Positions 59,226 to 64,000 of a stretch of DNA of 64,000 nucleotides are shown here, one piece after another; position 1 is the first letter of the stretch, and the number at the start of each line of letters is the position of its first letter. Source of the DNA: Sphingomonas sp. PP-CE-3G-477 (lineage in GTDB: Bacteria > Pseudomonadota > Alphaproteobacteria > Sphingomonadales > Sphingomonadaceae). The stretch is taken from contig NZ_QAOF01000009.1 in NCBI RefSeq assembly GCF_003050745.1, positions 1 through 64,000 on the forward strand. Direction: 5' to 3'. The notes beneath the pieces were generated by a model, which was not told the origin of the DNA, did not search any database, and saw only the letters and a program-made list of their open reading frames with translations. The translations under genes and the position numbers were made by a program.

Positions 59226-61457
59226 ATGTTTGGTCTTGGCACTACGAATAGCCTGACGATGGACAAGCCGCATCCGGACAGTCTTCTGGATACGGGCGTG
59301 CAGGGCGTCATCGGCAAGCCGCTCGACCGAATTGACGGTCCGCTGAAGGTTACGGGCACGGCGACCTATGCTGCGGAATACCAGTTCGCCAACATGGCGT
59401 ATGGCGTACTAGTCGGCACGAAGATCTCGGCGGGCAAGGTCGTCTCGATCGACGTCGATGCGGTCAAGGCGATCCCCGGCGTGATCGACGTCGTCACCGA
59501 TTTCGACCAGTTCATCCGCGTCTCGGCGCAGGGCGGCGCGACCGATGCACCGACGCAGGGCGTGAAGGACATCGCGTTCTTCGGCCAGATCGTCGCGATC
59601 GTGCTCGCCGAGAGCTTCGAGGTCGCGCGCGATGCGGCGGCGCGCCTGCCGATCGAGTATGACGAGGCCGAGGGTCAGTACGACTTCGCCGCGCACCGCG
59701 ACGAGACGCGGACGCCGCCGGACGATGCGACGCCTGCACACTTCAAGCAGGGCGACGTCGACAAGGCGATGGCCGAGGCGGCGGTGACGATCGATTCGAC
59801 CTATGTCACGCCGAGCCAGAACTCCGCGGCGATGGAGCCGCATGCCTCGACCGCGGTATGGGAAGAGGACGGTTCGCTGTCGCTATACGGCGCGTACCAG
59901 ATGCCGACCTCGGATGCGCAGCAGCTGGCGAAGTCGCTGGGGCTGTCCGAGAAGAAGGTGCGGATCATCGCGCGCTATATCGGCGGCGGGTTCGGGTCGA
60001 AGCTCGGCATCGCGCCGGAGAGCGTCGCGGCGGCGATCGCGGCGAAGCAGCTCGGCCGTCCGGTCAAGGCGGTGATGTCGCGGCCGCAGGTGTTCGAGGC
60101 GACCGTGCGGCGGTCGAATACCGAGCAGCGCGTGCGGCTGGCGGCGGATGCCGACGGCAAGTTGCTGGCGATCGGTCACGAGACGCTGACCTCGAACCAG
60201 CCGACCGAGGATTATTTCGAGCCGGCCGGGATCGGCACGCACCTGCTGTACGGCGGTGAGAACCGGCTGATCACGCATGAGGTGGTCGATGTGAACTTCG
60301 TGCTGTCGGGCTCGATGCGTGCGCCGGGCGAGGCCGTCGGGATGCTCGCGCTGGAGGGCGCGATGGACGAGCTGGCCGAGAAGCTCGAGATGGATCCGAT
60401 CGAGCTGCGCAAGCGCAACGATCCGAAGATCGACCCCGAGAAGGACGTGCCTTATTCTTCGCGCAACCTGACGCGTGCGCTCGACGAGGGTGCGAAGAAG
60501 TTCGGGTGGGACAAGCGCCAGAAGGCCGGCACGCGGCGCGAGGGCGAGTGGCTGATCGGCATGGGCGTCGCCTCGGCGGTGCGCGGCAACATGATGATGG
60601 AATCGTCCGCCAAGGTCGAGATCCATCCGGACGGCTCGGCGACGGTGTCGTCGGCGATGACCGATATCGGCACGGGCAGCTATACGATCCTGGCGCAGAT
60701 CGCGTCGGAGATCCTAGGGATTCCGGTCGAGAACATCACGATGTCGCTGGGTGATACCAACGATCCTCCGGCCGCTGGTTCGGGCGGGTCGTGGGGCGCG
60801 GCGTCTTCGGGTACTGCCGTGTATCTGGCGTGCGAGATGCTGCGCGGAAAGCTGGCCAAGGCGGCTGGCGTCGACGAGGACGGCCTGACTCTGAAGGACG
60901 GCAAGGCGATCGGTGACAACCGCTCGACGCCGATCGGCGAGCTTGTTGGGACGGGTCTCGAGGCTACAGGGCACATTAAGCCGGGCAAGCAGGAGAAGGA
61001 GACGTCGCAGGCCGGGTTCGGTGCGCATTTCGCGGAGGTCGCGGTCAACGTGATCACCGGCGAGACGCGGGTGCGGCGGATGCTCGGGTCGTTCGCGGCG
61101 GGGCGCGTGCTCAACGCGAAGACCGCGCGGTCGCAGTGCCTTGGCGGGATGACCTTCGGGATCGGCACCGCGCTAACCGAGGACCTCGTCCACGACACGC
61201 GGACCGGCAAGCTGGTGAACCACGATCTCGGCGAATATCACGTGCCGGCCAATGCGGACGTGCCGCAGATGGACGTCCACTTCGTCGACGAGCGCGATAT
61301 CCATGCGAACCCGATCCACGCGAAGGGGATCGGCGAGCTGGGGATTTCTGGCGCTGGTGCAGCCGTGGCCAACGCGGTGTATAATGCGACGGGGATCAGG
61401 GTGCGCGAGTTCCCGATTACGCTGGACAAGCTGCTGGACCAGTTGCCGGCAGTTTGA
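59226..61457 (+). CDS. Molybdenum hydroxylase large subunit (PaoC/YagR-like), copy 1
   Basis: 743 residues from ATG 59226. Mo-cofactor and substrate-site blocks: KPLDRIDGPLKVTGTATYAA, GGGFGSKLG, SGSMRAPGEAVGMLALEGAM, GTGSYTILAQIASEILG and AAGSGGSWGAASSGTAVYLA. The catalytic glutamate is E704 in GIGELGISG. It probably oxidises aldehydes or N-heterocycles. It needs molybdopterin cytosine dinucleotide; no MocA or XdhC-type chaperone gene is visible in the window. Confidence 0.95.
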   Translation: MFGLGTTNSLTMDKPHPDSLLDTGVQGVIGKPLDRIDGPLKVTGTATYAAEYQFANMAYGVLVGTKISAGKVVSIDVDAVKAIPGVIDVVTDFDQFIRVSAQGGATDAPTQGVKDIAFFGQIVAIVLAESFEVARDAAARLPIEYDEAEGQYDFAAHRDETRTPPDDATPAHFKQGDVDKAMAEAAVTIDSTYVTPSQNSAAMEPHASTAVWEEDGSLSLYGAYQMPTSDAQQLAKSLGLSEKKVRIIARYIGGGFGSKLGIAPESVAAAIAAKQLGRPVKAVMSRPQVFEATVRRSNTEQRVRLAADADGKLLAIGHETLTSNQPTEDYFEPAGIGTHLLYGGENRLITHEVVDVNFVLSGSMRAPGEAVGMLALEGAMDELAEKLEMDPIELRKRNDPKIDPEKDVPYSSRNLTRALDEGAKKFGWDKRQKAGTRREGEWLIGMGVASAVRGNMMMESSAKVEIHPDGSATVSSAMTDIGTGSYTILAQIASEILGIPVENITMSLGDTNDPPAAGSGGSWGAASSGTAVYLACEMLRGKLAKAAGVDEDGLTLKDGKAIGDNRSTPIGELVGTGLEATGHIKPGKQEKETSQAGFGAHFAEVAVNVITGETRVRRMLGSFAAGRVLNAKTARSQCLGGMTFGIGTALTEDLVHDTRTGKLVNHDLGEYHVPANADVPQMDVHFVDERDIHANPIHAKGIGELGISGAGAAVANAVYNATGIRVREFPITLDKLLDQLPAV

Positions 61458-61495
61458 GGGCTCGCCTCAAGTAGAGATACCGCTCAAATAGTTAC

Positions 61496-61602
61496 TTCCC
61501 CGGGCGGAGGCCAGGGCCCAATTGGGAAGGCTTTGATAACGGAGGATTGTCCGCCGTTACTCTCGTTCCCCAATTGGGCCCCGGCCTTCGCCGGGGTGGT
61601 GT
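61496..61602. repeat. Family A palindrome, gene-less copy 3
   Basis: Left arm at about 61496-61528 (TTCCCCGGGCGGAGGCCAGG then GCCCAATTGGGAA) and right arm at 61567-61602 (CCCAATTGGGCCCCGGCCTT then CGCCGGGGTGG). The 38-base interior has its own small pairing (aacggaggat / ccgccgtt). It separates the two large-subunit genes. Confidence 0.85.
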
Positions 61603-61676
61603 TTTGGGGTTGGGCCGTGACCTCGTCAAACGCCCCCGGCCTACCCATATCCTTCCCTCCACCCGAGGACCGCAGA

Positions 61677-63881
61677 ATGAACGAACACGTGATGGATGCG
61701 GCGTTTCGGCCGGGGGGTCTCGACCGCGCAAAGCAGGGCGTTCTCGGGCTTGGGCTCGATCGGATCGAGGGGCCGGCGAAGGTCACCGGCGTGGCGGACT
61801 ATGCGTATGAGGGCACGCCCGATCGCATCGCCTATGCCGCGATCGTTGGCACGCCCGTCGGCAGCGGGCGCATTCTCGGCATCGACGTGAGCGCCGCCGA
61901 GGCGTTGCCCGGCGTCATTGCCGTCATCCATAACGATGCGCGCATGCCGGCCGGCGAGTCCAACTCGCGCGCGATGCCGCTGTTCGATACCGACGTCATT
62001 CTCCACCTTGGCCAGCCGGTCGCGATCGTTGTCGCTGAGGATCAGGCGATCGCACGCGACGCTGCGGCGCTGGTCGTGGTTCGCACCGAAGCGAGCAAGG
62101 ATCGGTTCGACGTCCAGGCACAGCCGATCGATACCGCGCCGAAGATCGGCTTCCTGCCGCCGATCGACAATGGCGATCTCGACGCGGTGATGGCGGACGC
62201 GGCGGTGACGTTCGACCGCACCTACACGACGCCCGTGCATTTCCCCGCCGCGCTGGAACCGCATGCGACCACCGCGTGGTGGGAGGGCGACAAACTCACC
62301 GTGCGGTCGAGCAACCAGGTGATCGGCGGCGCGCGCAAGACGATCGCCAAGGCGCTGAAGATCGATGCGGACGAGGTGCGCGTGCTCGCGCCGTATGTCG
62401 GCGGCGGGTTCGGGGGTAAGACCGGTGTCGGTCCCGAGGCGATTCTCGCGGCGATCGCGGCGGAGGTCGTCGGGCGGCCGGTCAAGGTCGCCCTGCCCCG
62501 CCGGCAGACCGCCTATATGGTCCACCACCGCTCGCACACGACGCAGCGCATCCGGATCGCGGCCGACGCAAACGGCGTAATCCTCGGCATGGGGCATGAG
62601 AGCGTCGTCGCGCAGAACGATGATGGCGAATTTCTCGAGCCGGTGCCGTTCGGGACCTTGCCGCTGTACCGGGGCGACGCGCGGCGGTTCAAGACCGACC
62701 TGGTGCGGGTCGACCTGCCTGCGAGCGGTGCGGTGCGGGCGCCGGGCGAGGCGGTCGGGACGTTCGGCGTCGAGTGCGCGATGGACGAACTGGCCGAGCA
62801 GCTCGGGATCGATCCGATCGAACTGCGGCGGCGCAACGAGCCCGAGACCGATCCGGTGAGCGGCAAGCCGTTCTCCACCCGGCGGATGCTCGATTGCTAC
62901 ACGCAAGGGGCGGAGCGGTTCGGCTGGCCTGCGAGCGTGCCGGCGCCGGGATCGGTGCGCGACGGCGAATGGCTGGTCGGGATCGGCATGGCGGCGAGCC
63001 TGCGCGGCAACTTTACCGTCGAGGCGCAGGCGCGCGTGCGGCTGGAGGCGGATGGCCGCGCGACGGTCGAATGCGACATGACGGACATTGGTACTGGGAC
63101 GTACACCATCCTCGCGCAGACCGCGGGCGAGATGCTCGGGCTGCCGGTGGCGGACGTGAACGTGCGGCTCGGCGATACCGACTTCCCGCCGAGCGCGGGG
63201 TCGGGCGGGTCGTTCGGCGCAGGCAGCGCGTGTTCGGCGGTGGTGCTGGCGTGCGAGGATATCCTTGGCGAACTGGCGTTGCGGATGAACGCCGCGCCCG
63301 AGGATCTGAGCCTGCACGATGGCTGCGTGAGTGCTGGTGGTCGGTCGGTGAAGCTGGCGGATCTGGTGCGCGGTGAGCCGATCGTGGCGATGGGTAAGAC
63401 CGGGCCGGGGGCCGAGAGCAAGCGCACCAGCCAGGCTAGCCACGGCGCGCACTTCGTCGAGGTCGCGGTGAACGCGGTGACGGGCGAGACGCGGGTGCGG
63501 CGGATGCTGGGCGTGTTCGATGTCGGGCGGGTGCTCAATCGCAAGACCGCGACGAGCCAGATCACCGGCGGGATGGCCTGGGGAATCGCCTATGCGCTCA
63601 GCGAAGAGGGCATCGTCGACACGCGGACGGGGGCGTTCGTGAACCCGGATTTCGGCGAGTATCATGTCGCGGTGAATGCCGACATTCCGCAACTTGAAGT
63701 GCATTTTATCGAGGAGATCGACGATTCCGCGAACCCGGTCGGGGCGAAGGGCGTTGGCGAGCTTGGCATCTCTGGCGCGGGGGCTGCGGTGGCGAATGCC
63801 ATCTACAACGCGACGGGGGTGAGGGTTCGGGACTTTCCGGTGACGCTCGACAAGCTGCTCGAAGGGTTGCCGGCCGTCTGA
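61677..63881 (+). CDS. Molybdenum hydroxylase large subunit, copy 2
   Basis: 734 residues from ATG 61677 (MNEHVMDAAFRPGGLDRAKQ). Same family blocks as copy 1: LDRIEGPAKVTGVADYAYEG, VGGGFGGKTGVGPEAI, SGAVRAPGEAVGTFGVECAM, GTGTYTILAQTAGEMLGLPV, PSAGSGGSFGAGSACSAVVL, and catalytic E695 in GVGELGISG. Substrate-pocket regions differ (ALPRRQTAYMVHHRSHTTQR here). No second set of small subunits accompanies it, so it may share the upstream electron-transfer subunits. Confidence 0.94.
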   Translation: MNEHVMDAAFRPGGLDRAKQGVLGLGLDRIEGPAKVTGVADYAYEGTPDRIAYAAIVGTPVGSGRILGIDVSAAEALPGVIAVIHNDARMPAGESNSRAMPLFDTDVILHLGQPVAIVVAEDQAIARDAAALVVVRTEASKDRFDVQAQPIDTAPKIGFLPPIDNGDLDAVMADAAVTFDRTYTTPVHFPAALEPHATTAWWEGDKLTVRSSNQVIGGARKTIAKALKIDADEVRVLAPYVGGGFGGKTGVGPEAILAAIAAEVVGRPVKVALPRRQTAYMVHHRSHTTQRIRIAADANGVILGMGHESVVAQNDDGEFLEPVPFGTLPLYRGDARRFKTDLVRVDLPASGAVRAPGEAVGTFGVECAMDELAEQLGIDPIELRRRNEPETDPVSGKPFSTRRMLDCYTQGAERFGWPASVPAPGSVRDGEWLVGIGMAASLRGNFTVEAQARVRLEADGRATVECDMTDIGTGTYTILAQTAGEMLGLPVADVNVRLGDTDFPPSAGSGGSFGAGSACSAVVLACEDILGELALRMNAAPEDLSLHDGCVSAGGRSVKLADLVRGEPIVAMGKTGPGAESKRTSQASHGAHFVEVAVNAVTGETRVRRMLGVFDVGRVLNRKTATSQITGGMAWGIAYALSEEGIVDTRTGAFVNPDFGEYHVAVNADIPQLEVHFIEEIDDSANPVGAKGVGELGISGAGAAVANAIYNATGVRVRDFPVTLDKLLEGLPAV

Positions 63882-63892
63882 TCCTCCCGGGC

Positions 63893-64000
63893 ACGGGGAG
63901 GGGGACCGCGCCCCTTGGCGTGGTGGAGGGGGGCGACCCCAAAGCGTAACGTCTGCGGCTGGCCCCCTCCACCAGCTGCGCTGGTCCCCCTCCCCGCGTG
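63893..64000. repeat. Family C inverted repeat, cut by window edge
   Basis: CACGGGGAGGGGGACCGCG near 63893 pairs with CGCTGGTCCCCCTCCCCGCGTG at the window end, and the inner GGTGGAGGGGG pairs with CCCCCTCCACC. Similar in layout to 24229-24352. It follows the last gene and may end its transcript. Confidence 0.7.

Noticed and set aside
61641..63704. 687-codon open frame on the minus strand opposite the second molybdenum subunit
   Set aside because: Arg/His/Asp-rich shadow with no motif; the plus-strand gene has all catalytic blocks.

Overview
This window reads as chromosomal DNA of a Sphingomonas-like alphaproteobacterium. I judge this from the high GC and GC-rich codon use, two large TonB-dependent receptors (one with the GKFPDRNVAE plug signature), the coaD/cyclophilin/queA/tgt gene order, a TCA block of zapE, mdh, sucD, sucA, odhB and lpdA, an sdhCDA operon, and many copies of short intergenic palindromes. 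I see no rRNA, tRNA or CRISPR array. All family names come from motif recognition by eye; nothing was searched.

Layout. 1-930: the tail of an IS30-type transposase and poorly supported small ORFs. 976-8387: a glycan-uptake locus, two TonB-dependent receptors around a GH39 beta-xylosidase-like enzyme. 8722-20087: a GGDEF protein, xseB-ispA, coaD, a periplasmic cyclophilin, queA-(EF-hand)-tgt, an M16 peptidase and a SleB-type hydrolase. 20383-24685: small sphingomonad proteins including a cold-shock protein, a glycine-zipper lipoprotein, DUF3597 and an HTH protein pair. 24835-26851: a lower-GC patch with a BRCT protein, an unknown protein and a nucleotidyltransferase-like gene coupled to uvrA. 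26848-33111: uvrA, a TonB-C protein, small genes and a second GGDEF protein.

33659-49421 is mostly on the minus strand and is dominated by central carbon metabolism: lpdA, odhB, sucA, sucD, mdh, zapE, sdhB, then sdhA, sdhD and sdhC. It has been visited repeatedly by small accessory modules: a DUF433/DUF5615 pair wedged between odhB and lpdA with gaps of 7, 3 and 1 bases, a GIY-YIG nuclease gene exactly enclosed by 33-base inverted repeats, and a Phd/RelE pair plus a ClpP-like protease between sdhB and sdhCDA. 49644-52382 holds tandem soluble chemoreceptors. 52601-57625 holds an SDR, prmA, phhA, a DUF2459 protein, a small lipoprotein and a glycerophosphodiester phosphodiesterase. 57683-63881 encodes a PaoABC-like molybdenum hydroxylase plus a second molybdenum subunit.

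The best candidate for something undescribed is the GIY-YIG cassette at 41018-41397. Its inverted repeats match gene-less palindromes at 54320, 56086 and 61496, which suggests a nuclease that recognises or spreads the repeat (inference). The second is the toxin-antitoxin-like pair embedded in the 2-oxoglutarate dehydrogenase operon. The third is the low-GC patch next to uvrA.
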